From the NCBI GenBank assembly GCA_963798985.1, contig CAWCVL010000002.1:1-64000 (forward strand): a stretch of 64,000 nt of DNA, read 5' to 3'. Positions within the stretch are counted from its first letter, which is position 1, and each line of letters opens with the position of its first letter. Positions 1 to 7,981 of this stretch are shown here, in pieces. The position numbers and the translations under genes were made by a program. The notes under the pieces were generated by a model that was not told the origin of the DNA, ran no database searches, and was given only the letters and a program-made list of their open reading frames with translations. The stretch is from JACCTU01 sp963798985 (GTDB lineage Bacteria; Actinomycetota; Thermoleophilia; Gaiellales; Gaiellaceae).

Positions 1-425
1 CTCGCTCGTTCGACCGCGTCCGCGGAGACGGCGGCGGGGAACGCCTGGGAGATCCTCACCCGGCAGCTCTCCGACGGCGGTTGGACCTTCATCGGCCTCG
101 GGGTGGTCCTGCTCGTCGCGGTGTGGATCTCCGGTGTGGGCCGCAGCGCGACGGCCGCGCGGACGAACTCGCGCCGTTCCTCGCGCGGGCCGAGATCGCC
201 TTCGGCGCGGCGGCGGTGCTCTTCGCCCTGCTCTTGGTCTGGTCCCCGACGGTTCAAACGACACGCGTTCCGCTGATGATCGCGGCCGCGGTGTTCCTCG
301 GGTTCGGGGTCGAGGTCCTCCGCCGGCTGACGGCCGTCGAGCATCCGAGCGCGTCCGAGCTCGATCTCTCGGACTACGCGCGCGAGCGATTCGCGCGAAT
401 GCGCGGCCGCGGCCCAAGCCAGTAA
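1..425 (+). CDS. Membrane protein, C-terminal part, frameshifted and truncated by window edge
   Basis: The window opens inside a gene. Frame 1 encodes a hydrophobic stretch (FIGLGVVLLVAVWISGVG, about positions 91-144). Near position 160 the sensible reading moves to frame 3, which carries a second and third membrane segment (ALLLVWSP region, then PLMIAAAVFLGFGV) and ends at TAA 423-425 after a charged tail (LSDYARERFARMRG). The two pieces together look like the C-terminal third of a multi-pass membrane protein. I do not recognise the family. The frame change is probably a sequence error. Confidence 0.5.
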   Translation, partial: RSFDRVRGDGGGERLGDPHPAALRRRLDLHRPRGGPARRGVDLRCGPQRDGRADELAPFLARAEIAFGAAAVLFALLLVWSPTVQTTRVPLMIAAAVFLGFGVEVLRRLTAVEHPSASELDLSDYARERFARMRGRGPSQ

Positions 426-432
426 GCAGCCG

Positions 433-1164
433 ATGGACGTCCGCTGGCTGGGGCACTCACCGTCCTCCTCGAGATCGACGGGCGCGCGTGCTCACCGATC
501 CGCTGCTGCGGAGGCGGGTGGCGCACCTGCGACGCTCGTCGCCGGCTCCCACCGAGACAGCCGTCGACGCCGTCCTGATCTCGCACGGGCACCACGACCA
601 CCTCGACCTCCCCTCGCTGCGGAAGCTGCCACGCTCTGTTCCGGTGGTCGTTCCCCGAGGCCTCGGACAACTGGTACGGAAGCAAGGATTCGCCGACGTG
701 CGCGAGGTGCTCGCGGGCGACGAGCTCGAGGTGTCGGGCCTCCGCGTGCGCGTCAGCCACGCCGAGCACGACGCGCGGCGAGTCGGCTCGGGCGCGCGAT
801 GCCGGTGGGCTACGCGCTCCTCGGCACATCCCGTGTGTTCTTCCCCGGCGACACGGACGTCTTCCCCGACCTCGAAGGGATCGTCTCGGAGCTCGACCTC
901 GCCCTCGTTCCGATTTGGGGGTGGGGTGCGAGCCTCGGCGCCGGTGATCTCGACCCTGCTCGCGCGGCAGATGCGGTCGCGCTCTTACGACCGCGGGTTG
1001 CCGTGCCGATCCACTGGGGGACGTTTCGGCCGCTCCACCGGCGGTCGCGCGCTCCGTTCCTTCGGGATCCGGTCGACGAGTTCGTCGCGGCAGCGCGCGT
1101 GCGAGCCCCCGAGGTCGAGGTCCGCGTGCTCGCGCCCGGCGAATCGCTCAGACTACAGCCATGA
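433..1164 (+). CDS. Metallo-beta-lactamase-fold hydrolase (two frameshifts)
   Basis: The protein starts MDVRWLGHS at 433. The frame then changes near 480 and returns near 795. The middle piece carries the zinc motif HGHHDHLD of the metallo-beta-lactamase fold. The last piece carries the bridging aspartate (FFPGDTDVF) and the final histidine (VPIHWGTF). The order and spacing match UPF0173/RomA-like cytoplasmic metal-dependent hydrolases, about 240 residues. The substrate is unknown. The stop overlaps the next start by four bases (ATGA, 1161-1164), so it is coupled to the K+ channel gene. All metal ligands survive in the patched reading, so I treat the frameshifts as sequence errors. Confidence 0.75.
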   Translation: MDVRWLGHSPSSSRSTGARAHRSAAAEAGGAPATLVAGSHRDSRRRRPDLARAPRPPRPPLAAEAATLCSGGRSPRPRTTGTEARIRRRARGARGRRARGVGPPRARQPRRARRAASRLGRAMPVGYALLGTSRVFFPGDTDVFPDLEGIVSELDLALVPIWGWGASLGAGDLDPARAADAVALLRPRVAVPIHWGTFRPLHRRSRAPFLRDPVDEFVAAARVRAPEVEVRVLAPGESLRLQP

Positions 1165-1568
1165 CCAGCGCCCTGATCCGTTTTACAACGAAGCGCCTCG
1201 TGCGCGGCCTCGAGACCGGGCGAATCCTCCCCGCGCTCTTCGTGACCATGTTCGGCCTCATCTTCATCTTCGCCGCCGTGATGCGAATCGTAGACCCCGA
1301 GTCGTTCCCGACCTACGGAACGGCTCTCTGGTGGTGGTGTCCACCGTCACAACGGTGGGCTACGGCGACGTCGTCCCGGAGCAGCCGTTCGGCCGCTTCG
1401 TTGCCGGAATCCTGATGGTGCTCGGGTTCGGGTTCTGTCGCTCGTCACGGGCGCAATAGCGTCGGACTCGTCAGCCGGAACAGGAGGGACGTGGAGACCG
1501 ACGAGGTGGTCGACGGGATCGACCGGCTCGAGCAGCGGATCGCCGAGCTCGAGAAGCGCGTCGGCTAG
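1161..1568 (+). CDS. Two-TM potassium channel (frameshifted)
   Basis: Frame 1161 gives an N-terminal TM helix (ALFVTMFGLIFIFAAVM) and a pore-helix start (FPTYGTALWW). The selectivity filter TTVGYGDVVP is in another frame from about 1330, followed by TM2 (RFVAGILMVLGFG). After two more small shifts near 1435 and 1460 the tail reads SRNRRDVETDEVVDGI then a short coiled coil (RLEQRIAELEKRVG) ending at TAG 1566-1568. About 135 residues, typical of a minimal KcsA-like channel with a cytoplasmic helix for tetramerisation. Ion_trans_2 family membership is clear from the filter. About three frameshifts separate conserved pieces. Confidence 0.75.
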
Positions 1569-1797
1569 GAGGGTTTCGCCGGCACAGGGGCGCCTTCCGG
1601 CAGGCGACGTACCTCGATCAACTCGAGCCCGAGAGCCTGCACGCGGTCGAGCACCCGTGCAGCGCGGCCTGGTCGACGATGTCCCCGTGGAGCACCGTCT
1701 CGACCGGCTGCACGTCGGCCTGGAGCCCTTCGAACGCCGCGGTCAGCTCTGGACCGACGCGACCCCGGATGTGGATCTCGTAGCTTGCCGTTGGCGT
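1565..1797 (-). CDS. Small conserved protein, 77 aa (one frameshift, ACG at the expected start)
   Basis: Reading the minus strand from 1797 gives PTASYEIHIRGRVGP then FEGLQADVQPVETVLHG and, after a one-base slip near 1655, VLDRVQALGLELIEVRRLP. It ends at TAG 1565-1567. I recall small soluble actinobacterial proteins of this form; the function is unknown. The first codon that fits is ACG, four bases after a good GGAGAGG ribosome site. This is either a miscalled ATG or a non-standard start. Its stop overlaps the end of the convergent channel gene. A 17-bp palindrome ends 40 bp upstream (1838-1854). Confidence 0.5.
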
Positions 1798-1837
1798 CCC
1801 TCTCCGTGAGGTTCCCGGGATCAGGAGTGAGCGAGCT

Positions 1838-1854
1838 TCACCCCGCCGGGGTGA
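1838..1854. promoter_or_regulatory. 17-bp palindrome, site 1
   Basis: The sequence is TCACCCCGCCGGGGTGA, a perfect odd palindrome. It lies 40 bp upstream of the small minus-strand gene starting at 1797 and overlaps the stop codon of the minus-strand membrane gene 1838-2338. It matches the consensus TCACCCGNNNCGGGTGA shared by ten sites in this window. Confidence 0.65.
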
Positions 1855-2338
1855 TCCTCATCCGCCCGGCCTGACCGAGGTCAGGCTGGTCGATGGCTCC
1901 CCGGCCACCCACCATCGCCTGCCCCGCGTAGCCGGCCCACGAGTTGATCGCGGCCGCCGGAAGGAACACGGCGATCAGCAGCCCGAGGAACGGGAAGAAG
2001 AAGCCGATGATCGAGGCGAGCAGCGCCGAGCCGACCAGGAAGAAGAAGACCTCCCAGAAGGGCGGCGGAGACAGCTTGAGCGCGAGGTACAGCCGCCTCG
2101 TCGCCCACGTGAAGACAGAAAGCCGACGAAGACGATCAGCAGGTTGCCGCCGTACAGCAACCCGCGTTCGGTCGTGTCGAGCTCGGGGCTCCTCCCGATG
2201 ATCGAGCTGAACGGGACGTCGACGACGTTGTCGGCCCAGAGCCAGGACGGACCGCCATCACGACCGCCGCGATGGCGGCGCCGATGACGGTCGCGAGGAG
2301 CGACGGCCGTAACTCGGTTTCTCGGGTCTCTCGGTCAT
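1838..2338 (-). CDS. Integral membrane protein, about 165 aa (several frameshifts)
   Basis: It starts with ATG at 2336-2338 (MTERPEKPSYG). After small frame changes near 2300, 2250 and 2120 it reads through three hydrophobic blocks: LLATVIGAAIAAVVMAV, YGGNLLIVFVGFL and FFFLVGSALLASIIGFFF-PFLGLLIAVFLP. It ends RMRITPAG at TGA 1838-1840, inside a 17-bp palindrome. I do not recognise the family. A second palindrome (2374-2390) lies 35 bp upstream of the start, so the gene is probably under the same control as the divergent SHOCT gene at 2502. Confidence 0.55.
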
Positions 2339-2373
2339 GCGGCGATCTTCCTCCTCGGTGTGCCGGCAGTGCG

Positions 2374-2390
2374 TCACCCCGGCGGGGTGA
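2374..2390. promoter_or_regulatory. 17-bp palindrome, site 2
   Basis: TCACCCCGGCGGGGTGA, a perfect palindrome 35 bp upstream of the minus-strand start at 2338. It forms a pair with site 3; their centres are 43 bp apart in the divergent intergenic region 2339-2501. Confidence 0.7.
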
Positions 2391-2416
2391 ACTGAGCGCA
2401 GGCCCGGTGGGCGGAA

Positions 2417-2433
2417 TCACCCGGAATGAGTGA
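2417..2433. promoter_or_regulatory. 17-bp palindrome, site 3
   Basis: TCACCCGGAATGAGTGA, 68 bp upstream of the plus-strand TTG start at 2502. It is the more degenerate partner of site 2. Confidence 0.65.
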
Positions 2434-2501
2434 TGATCGGCGCGAGCGCCTGCGAGAACCTGCTCGAAACCCCCGTCAGTCCAACCCATACAGGAGGCCC
2501 A

Positions 2502-2897
2502 TTGATACTCGCGGACTATCCCTTCTTCGGCGTGCTCTGGTCGATGCTCGTGTTCTTCGTCTGGGTCGCGTGGTTTTTCCTGCTGTTCCGGATCGTCGGC
2601 GACATCTTCCGCCGCCGCGACATCGGCGGGGGCATGAAGACGCTCTGGCTGATCTTCGTGCTCTTCCTGCCGTTCCTCGGCGTCTTCGTCTACCTGATCG
2701 CGAACAACGACGAGATGGCGCAGCGCGACCTGGAACGGGCGCAGGCGGCTCAGGCGCAGTTCAACGATTACGTGCAGGCGGCGGCCGGCAGTGGCGGTCC
2801 CGCCGCGGAGATCGACAAGGCCAAGAAGCTGCTCGACAGCGGCGCGATCAACGAGTCCGAGTTCGCGGCCATCAAGGCCAAGGCGCTCGCGAGCTAG
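2502..2897 (+). CDS. PLDc_N membrane anchor with C-terminal SHOCT domain, 131 aa
   Basis: I choose TTG 2502 because AGGAGG lies at 2492-2497; an upstream ATG at 2430 in the same frame has no ribosome site and would add residues that do not look like protein. TM1 is about residues 8-29 and TM2 about 45-67 (LWLIFVLFLPFLGVFVYLI), the PLDc_N two-helix anchor. A linker follows, then a SHOCT motif near 105-131 (AKKLLDSGAINESEFAAIK). SHOCT modules are short oligomerisation or membrane-tethering units often found in stress-related proteins. The gene is intact, and a 17-bp palindrome lies upstream. Confidence 0.85.
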   Translation: MILADYPFFGVLWSMLVFFVWVAWFFLLFRIVGDIFRRRDIGGGMKTLWLIFVLFLPFLGVFVYLIANNDEMAQRDLERAQAAQAQFNDYVQAAAGSGGPAAEIDKAKKLLDSGAINESEFAAIKAKALAS

Positions 2898-3526
2898 ACC
2901 GCGACGCTGACCGGGAACGTCGCGACCCAGACGACCGTCGCGACGAACAGAATGCAACCGAGCGAGAGCATCGCCACGCGCAGGCGTGGCGTGCTCAGCT
3001 TGGTGCTCATCCCGGCGAAGAAGAGCGAGACGGCGAAGAGGACGACGCTCAGCACGTAGTTCGACGAGCGCTCGATGTTGCGTCGAACCTGCGCGGAGAG
3101 CTCTTCCGCCTCCCGATCCAGCCGGGCGGCGGTCGCCGTCGCAGCGAGCCGGTACTCCGGCATTGCGAACGGCGTCAGCGGCGCGTCCGGGTTGCGGAGC
3201 GGACGGGTTGCGAGCCAGGCCTCGAACGCCGGCTTGAACTCCGCGCGGAAGCGCTGCTCGTAGAAGTTCGCGAGCGGCGTCTTCTGCTGGGCGTAGGCGT
3301 CGACCCATTGGACGAAGGTCGCGATGTCGACCTGGGTCTGCGCGTTCGCGAGGCCCGAGGCGCGCGCGGCCTCGATCCGCGTCGCGTTCACGCGCCCCGA
3401 CGCCTTCGCCTGCTCACCGTTCCAGCGGTTCGCCTGGTAGCTGCTCCAGGCCGTCGCGACCGCCGCGAAGGCGAGCAGCACGACCGCGATGAGCTCGACC
3501 CAGTCGCGTCGCTTCGCGTCGTTCAC
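2894..3526 (-). CDS. Membrane protein partner of the DUF4239 gene, 210 aa
   Basis: It starts at GTG 3524-3526, overlapping the TGA of the upstream gene by four bases (GTGA), so translation is coupled. It has an N-terminal TM helix (WVELIAVVLLAFAAVATAW), then about 110 soluble and mostly helical residues rich in Ala and Arg, then two C-terminal TM helices (YVLSVVLFAVSLFFAG; VAMLSLGCILFVATVVW). I recognise the general form of proteins encoded beside bestrophin-like DUF4239 proteins, but not a named family. Its 3' end runs against the convergent SHOCT gene and overlaps it by four bases. Confidence 0.75.
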   Translation of the reverse strand: MNDAKRRDWVELIAVVLLAFAAVATAWSSYQANRWNGEQAKASGRVNATRIEAARASGLANAQTQVDIATFVQWVDAYAQQKTPLANFYEQRFRAEFKPAFEAWLATRPLRNPDAPLTPFAMPEYRLAATATAARLDREAEELSAQVRRNIERSSNYVLSVVLFAVSLFFAGMSTKLSTPRLRVAMLSLGCILFVATVVWVATFPVSVAV

Positions 3527-4347
3527 GACGGCCGACCCGTCGCGTCGCACGGAGCATCCACGTGCACGTTCACCCGCGGCAACGCCTCGTCGAGGATCCG
3601 GAGCGTCCGCTCCATGGCGACCGGCTTGAGGCTGCCGACGCCCTCGTGGTACGGGTTGTCGAGGAAGTTGAGCAGCAGGAGCATCGCCGTGATCACCGCC
3701 ACGACCGCGCCCATCAACATCGCCTGGACCTTGGCCCGCTCGCCGCTGTCCGCGAAGAACAGCATGTACCCGAAGATCAGGACCGAGGTGAAGAAGATGA
3801 CGATCCAGAGCGGCGTCGGAATGACGCCCTCTGCGCCGTGCACGCGGTCGATACGCGCCCGCTCGCGCTCCGAGGTCTGGTCGAACCATTTGTCGTACGC
3901 CGTCTGCTCGCGCGCCGTCCGCGGCTCCACTCCCTCGATCGTCCTGAAGAGCTCGACCCCCCACGGGTTCACCGAGTCGCCCAGCGTCCCGGCCTCCATG
4001 CGCGGCCACTCCTCGTGCACGACGGCGCGCCCGTAGCAGACGAGCTCACCGGTCAGCTGGCCAGAAACGTCCTGCGGGAAGAATTGCGCCGTCTCGACCT
4101 GCTGGAAGATCGTGACCGCCTCGACATCGGCGCCCGCGCGCGACGTGTCGTAGCTCGAAAAGGCGAGGAAGACGACGAAGCCGAGCAGGATGGAGAAGCC
4201 CGTCGCGAGCACGCCGAACACGCCCGCCGCGCGGTCGCCGTCCGAGAAGAAGCTTCCTTCCGGCGCCCGCCGGCGCACGAAGAGCATGGCCGCGACGGCG
4301 AGGCCCGTCGCAACGACGACCAGAGCGGCCGCGAGGAAGAGGTTCAT
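3523..4347 (-). CDS. DUF4239 (bestrophin-like) membrane protein, 274 aa
   Basis: The ATG start gives a first TM helix (LFLAAALVVVATGLAVAAMLF), a second near residues 45-65 (FGVLATGFSILLGFVVFLAF), a soluble central region of about 120 residues (VETAQFFPQDVSGQL onward), and two TM helices near 180-235 (PLWIVIFFTSVLIFGYMLFF; LMGAVVAVITAMLLLLNFL). This four-helix layout and the FxxYDxSR-like segment after TM2 fit the DUF4239 bestrophin-like family, possibly anion channels. The gene is intact. It forms a two-gene unit with 2894-3526 by stop-start overlap and lies six bases downstream of the phosphodiesterase fusion gene. Confidence 0.8.
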   Translation of the reverse strand: MNLFLAAALVVVATGLAVAAMLFVRRRAPEGSFFSDGDRAAGVFGVLATGFSILLGFVVFLAFSSYDTSRAGADVEAVTIFQQVETAQFFPQDVSGQLTGELVCYGRAVVHEEWPRMEAGTLGDSVNPWGVELFRTIEGVEPRTAREQTAYDKWFDQTSERERARIDRVHGAEGVIPTPLWIVIFFTSVLIFGYMLFFADSGERAKVQAMLMGAVVAVITAMLLLLNFLDNPYHEGVGSLKPVAMERTLRILDEALPRVNVHVDAPCDATGRPS

Positions 4348-4353
4348 CCCGCG

Positions 4354-6378
4354 CTACCGGGCGATCAGTGGCTCGGCTTCGACCGGCGGCGCGCTCGCTT
4401 CGCCGGCGCCCTGGAGCAGGTGCCTCCAACCCGAGAGCACTTCGTGGACCTTCGCGGCGCCGACGATCGCGGTCTCCGGCTCGGGGAAGTCCACCGGCGC
4501 GAGGATGAACGGCCTCGTCTGTGCGCCACCGATCCCGCCGTGGAACGAGATCAGCTCCTCGAACGCGCACCCCTCGTCGAGGTCGGCGTCGTAGAAGCTG
4601 CCGATCATCAGGTCGGCGACGTTGGAAAAACCGTCTGTGCGGAGGAGATGCTGCGGCGCGTTCGGCGAGAAGGCCGCCAGCGGGTCGTTCCCTTCCACGC
4701 GGCCCTGCTCGAGATAGTTGACGCCGTCTGCGCCGAGCACGACCGCCCCGTGCTCGGACGAGCGCGCGAGGACCCAGCCGACGTGCGGGTGCGCGCAGAG
4801 GGCCGGGATCAGCCGCGGGTGCCGGTCTTTCATCTCCTCGAGCGTGAGCCGCCGCTTCTCCTCCATCAGGTAGACGAGGCCGAGGTTGCCCGAGCCCATC
4901 ACGACGACCTGGCGGTCCGAGACGTCCTTCTTCGAGCGCTTCTCCGGCTTCGTCCTGCCGGTGGCCTCGCCGATCGCGTTGCCGACCATCGCGTTCTGCT
5001 CGTCGCCGCCGCCGATCCCGGCGACGTTGGTGGCCTCGACCGATCGCTCGACGAGCTCGTCGAGCCCGTAGCCGTTTCTCTGCTTGAACGTCGCGCCCTG
5101 CGTTTGTCCATGGTCGGAGAGCACCACGATCTCGTAGGGCCTCGGCGCGTACCGTCGAGCTCGGTCGATCCGCGCGAACTGTTGGTCGAGCTTTCGGAGC
5201 GCCTCAAGCGTGTCCACCCGCTCGAGCCCGCTGTGGTGAGCGACCTCGTCATAGCTCGAGAACGTCGCGTAGATCGCCGGGCGGCCGCGCATCAGGTCGG
5301 TCAGGACGCCATAGACGATCAGATCGCGAACGATCACGCACATCGCGGCACGCATGAACGGGTACGCGCCACTGCGGTGGCCGCGCGGACGCACGTCGCG
5401 GCGTGCAGCCCGCAGCGCGGCCGTCCATTCGAGGACGAGTTCCCAGAAGAAGAGCACGAGCGAGCGCGTGACGTTGAACCCGTTCGCGAAGAACCCGCGG
5501 TAGCCGGGGTTCGCCCGCTTCTCCTCGTCGATGCGGCTGACGGTCAGGATCACGTCCTCGGCCTCGCCTGAGAGCAGGTTGCCGCGGCTCGTGCCGCCGT
5601 CGACGAGCAGCCCGATCCCGGTTGCGCGCTCCTTCTCGATGAGCGCGCAGTCCGCCGGCGCGGAGCACGCCCGGACCGTCCCCGTCTCCTTCTCGACCCA
5701 GCGGAACGCCGGGATGTCCTGGTTCGAGCCGAGCAGGATCCCCGCCTGGCTCGCGCCCGTCTGCGAGGAGAGGTCGGGCTCCCACTCCATCAGCCTGTGC
5801 GAGCCCTCCGCGAGCCACTTCGCCATGTGCGGCGCGTTGCCGTCGCGCATCGCCCGGCGCAGCACCGGCAGCGCGAGCCCGTCGATCTCCAGGTACACGA
5901 TTCCCGGCACGTCGGTTCGCGTCGCCCCGCCCTGGCGCTTCGCGATCCGCTGGACGACGCGGAGCGTGTACGTGTCGTCGTCGTTCGCGGAGAAGATCAC
6001 CTCGAGCACGACACTGACTGCCGCGACGACGAGCGCGGCGAGCAGCGCCCAGCCGAAGTTGTCGACCTGGAACGAGTCGAGGATGTCGCTGCCGATCCTG
6101 AGCGCGATCGCGTTCGCGAAGAGCACGAGGATGAAACCGAGCGCGAGCATGAACGGCAGCCGCAGCGCGGCGAGGACGGGCGGAATGACCGCGTTGATGA
6201 TCGCGACGACCGCCGCCATGGCGAAGGCGCCTCCGGTCTCCACGACGTCGACGCCGGGCAGGAGCCCAGCCGCCGCCCACAGCGAGATCGCGGTGAGGAC
6301 CCACGAGATCAGCAGCCGCGAAGGTCTGAAGCGTGGCCGCTCGGGCTGCCAGCGGACGGTCTCGCCGTATCCGCTCAC
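4354..6378 (-). CDS. Holin-like membrane domain fused to alkaline-phosphatase-superfamily phosphodiesterase, 674 aa
   Basis: Residues about 20-135 form four TM helices of the phage-holin-4-superfamily type (LLISWVLTAISLWAAAGLL; LALGFILVLFANAIAL and others). From about 160 the protein is a type I phosphodiesterase/nucleotide pyrophosphatase domain. It shows an IVYLEIDGLA metal-ligand start, SSYDEVAHHSG in the middle, VVLSDHGQTQG, and a final FHGGIGG near the end. The nucleophile is probably Ser or Thr in the SQTGASQAG segment. This fusion is recurrent in actinobacteria; the substrate is unknown, perhaps a lipid-linked or nucleotide phosphodiester. It overlaps the upstream flippase-like gene by four bases (ATGA). 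The gene is intact. Confidence 0.85.
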   Translation of the reverse strand: MSGYGETVRWQPERPRFRPSRLLISWVLTAISLWAAAGLLPGVDVVETGGAFAMAAVVAIINAVIPPVLAALRLPFMLALGFILVLFANAIALRIGSDILDSFQVDNFGWALLAALVVAAVSVVLEVIFSANDDDTYTLRVVQRIAKRQGGATRTDVPGIVYLEIDGLALPVLRRAMRDGNAPHMAKWLAEGSHRLMEWEPDLSSQTGASQAGILLGSNQDIPAFRWVEKETGTVRACSAPADCALIEKERATGIGLLVDGGTSRGNLLSGEAEDVILTVSRIDEEKRANPGYRGFFANGFNVTRSLVLFFWELVLEWTAALRAARRDVRPRGHRSGAYPFMRAAMCVIVRDLIVYGVLTDLMRGRPAIYATFSSYDEVAHHSGLERVDTLEALRKLDQQFARIDRARRYAPRPYEIVVLSDHGQTQGATFKQRNGYGLDELVERSVEATNVAGIGGGDEQNAMVGNAIGEATGRTKPEKRSKKDVSDRQVVVMGSGNLGLVYLMEEKRRLTLEEMKDRHPRLIPALCAHPHVGWVLARSSEHGAVVLGADGVNYLEQGRVEGNDPLAAFSPNAPQHLLRTDGFSNVADLMIGSFYDADLDEGCAFEELISFHGGIGGAQTRPFILAPVDFPEPETAIVGAAKVHEVLSGWRHLLQGAGEASAPPVEAEPLIAR

Positions 6379-7505
6379 TCGCGCGCGGCCTTCTTCGCCG
6401 CCTTCTTCTCCGCGCGCTGCCCCTTCTGCTCGGCGACCTTATCCTTCGCCTCGGTGTAGGACTGGCCGACGAGCAACTTGCCGCCCGACCAGCCGAAGAC
6501 GAAGACGACGAGCACGATCGCAAAGAGGACGTTCCACGCGGTCGTGACCAGCTGCTGCGCGGTGGAGTACGCGACCGCGGTATCCCCAGGGACGGCGCAG
6601 CAGGTGTCGAGGGCGAGAGCGTTCGTCGCCTGGGTGATGCCGACTGCACCCGGCGTAAACGACACTGTGTTGGCGAGCGAGCCCGACCCCGTCACCCACA
6701 TGACCGATTCGAACGTGACCGGGATCGCGAAGGCTGCCAGGAAGATCCCGATCACGGTGAGCTTGCAGAGCCAGGACAGCAGCGACGGAAGAAACACCCG
6801 CGTTAGGTACTCCTTCGGCCGGGAGAGGATCACGCCGCCCTGCTTCGCCTTCAGCCACAGCTTCTTCAGCTGTCGCCAGAAGATGCGCCCGAGGATCACG
6901 ATCAGCACGACGGCGCCGGCGGCGATCGCGATCGAGACGCCCGGGTGGTCGGAGAGGTTTCCGAACTCCGCGTCGAACGAGCCCGGCACCGAGAGGAAGA
7001 GGTAGAGGTAGACGAACGTGCCCGCGATCGTGAAGAAGATCTTCTGCACCAGGTAGGCGGCGATCGACCCGGCGAACGTCGCCGCCGGAATGATCGCGAC
7101 GAACATCATCAGCGTCACGAAGGTGCCGATGTTCGCGGGCAAGAAGTTGTTCATCGCCACGCCCACCGCGTAGGCGGTCACGATCGGCCAGAACTCGACC
7201 TGGCCCGGGTAGGCGGCGCGAAGGATCCCGTAGTACGAAAGCCCGGCCAACAACGTCTGTCCGCTCTGGAAGACCAGCGCGGCGACGATGTAGCCGACCG
7301 GGATAGCCTGGATCTGGTCCCAGAGATCCGAGAGCCAGCCGCGGACGTCGATCCCGAGCAGGTTGAGGACGACCAGGGCGAGCGCGATCCCGAGGAGCCA
7401 GGAGACGACCTTGACCAGCCGCCGCTTGCGCGAGCGGTCGTGGAAGGGCAGCACGGCCGACGACTTCGGCGGCACTTCGACAGGAGTGGTGGCAGCTTCA
7501 GTCAT
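6375..7505 (-). CDS. Lysylphosphatidylglycerol-synthase-TM / flippase-like family membrane protein, 376 aa
   Basis: An N-terminal cytoplasmic segment is followed by about eight TM helices. Early ones are LLGIALALVVLNLLGI and GYIVAALVFQSGQTLLAGL; later ones include VSIAIAAGAVVLIVILG and WNVLFAIVLVVFVFGWSGG. The middle motif SLANTVSFTPGAVGITQAT resembles the conserved region of UPF0104/LPG_synthase_TM proteins. It ends in a Lys/Ala-rich tail. Family members include flippases and lipid-modifying proteins; the exact role is not known. It is coupled to the downstream phosphodiesterase, which suggests a joint lipid or cell-envelope function. Two 17-bp palindromes lie upstream; the nearer is 55 bp from the start. 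Confidence 0.8.
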   Translation of the reverse strand: MTEAATTPVEVPPKSSAVLPFHDRSRKRRLVKVVSWLLGIALALVVLNLLGIDVRGWLSDLWDQIQAIPVGYIVAALVFQSGQTLLAGLSYYGILRAAYPGQVEFWPIVTAYAVGVAMNNFLPANIGTFVTLMMFVAIIPAATFAGSIAAYLVQKIFFTIAGTFVYLYLFLSVPGSFDAEFGNLSDHPGVSIAIAAGAVVLIVILGRIFWRQLKKLWLKAKQGGVILSRPKEYLTRVFLPSLLSWLCKLTVIGIFLAAFAIPVTFESVMWVTGSGSLANTVSFTPGAVGITQATNALALDTCCAVPGDTAVAYSTAQQLVTTAWNVLFAIVLVVFVFGWSGGKLLVGQSYTEAKDKVAEQKGQRAEKKAAKKAARE

Positions 7506-7560
7506 TAGCGCAGGCGCGGGTGGCCATCATCCATCCTCCAAATCCGTGCGACCACGGCCA

Positions 7561-7577
7561 TCACCCGATGGGAGTGA
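7561..7577. promoter_or_regulatory. 17-bp palindrome, site 4
   Basis: TCACCCGATGGGAGTGA, 55 bp upstream of the minus-strand start at 7505. It is paired with site 5, with centres 36 bp apart in the divergent region 7506-7690. Confidence 0.65.
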
Positions 7578-7596
7578 TTCGGGGCCGGGCCGCGGA

Positions 7597-7613
7597 TCAC
7601 ACGATCCGGGTGA
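7597..7613. promoter_or_regulatory. 17-bp palindrome, site 5
   Basis: TCACACGATCCGGGTGA, 77 bp upstream of the plus-strand start at 7691 (SHOCT protein). It is the partner of site 4. Confidence 0.65.
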
Positions 7614-7690
7614 TGAACGACCCTACTCCCCGCGGTTTGATTGATCGGCTACCAACCGACCGGCACGCGTGCCGGAAAGGAGCAATTGCA

Positions 7691-7957
7691 ATGCCACTGA
7701 GGCGCAGACGCCCACTCATGGCCGCCGCGATGGTCGGCGGCGTGGCGCACCACGCCGCCAAGCGCGGCGCAGCGGCGGGTGCAGAGCAGGCACAGCAGGA
7801 ACAGCAGTACGCGCCCCCGCCCCCCGCACCGGCCGCCGGCGGGATGTCTCCCGAGGCGATGGACAAGCTGAAGCAGCTCGCAGACCTGCACACGCAGGGG
7901 ATCCTCACCGACGCCGAGTTCGAGGTGCAGAAGCAAAAGATCCTGCAGGGCATGTAA
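7691..7957 (+). CDS. Small SHOCT-domain protein, 88 aa
   Basis: I chose ATG 7691 because AAAGGAG lies about eight bases upstream; the longer frame from 7520 would run through the palindromes. Residues 1-25 are basic then Ala-rich (RRRRPLMAAAMVGGVAHHAA), a Gln/Pro/Ala-rich linker follows, and the C-terminus is a typical SHOCT motif (LADLHTQGILTDAEFEVQKQ). Such proteins are usually expressed with stress or membrane-associated functions; no enzyme is implied. It forms a likely pair with the DUF6325 gene, 24 bases downstream. Confidence 0.85.
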   Translation: MPLRRRRPLMAAAMVGGVAHHAAKRGAAAGAEQAQQEQQYAPPPPAPAAGGMSPEAMDKLKQLADLHTQGILTDAEFEVQKQKILQGM

Positions 7958-7981
7958 CCCAGAGACGAAGGAGTTGACCCG

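Noticed and set aside
3562..5571. A 669-codon open frame on the plus strand
   Set aside because: It lies opposite the intact DUF4239 and phosphodiesterase genes. Its translation is mostly Arg/Glu/Asp with no motifs, as expected for the shadow frame of GC-rich genes.
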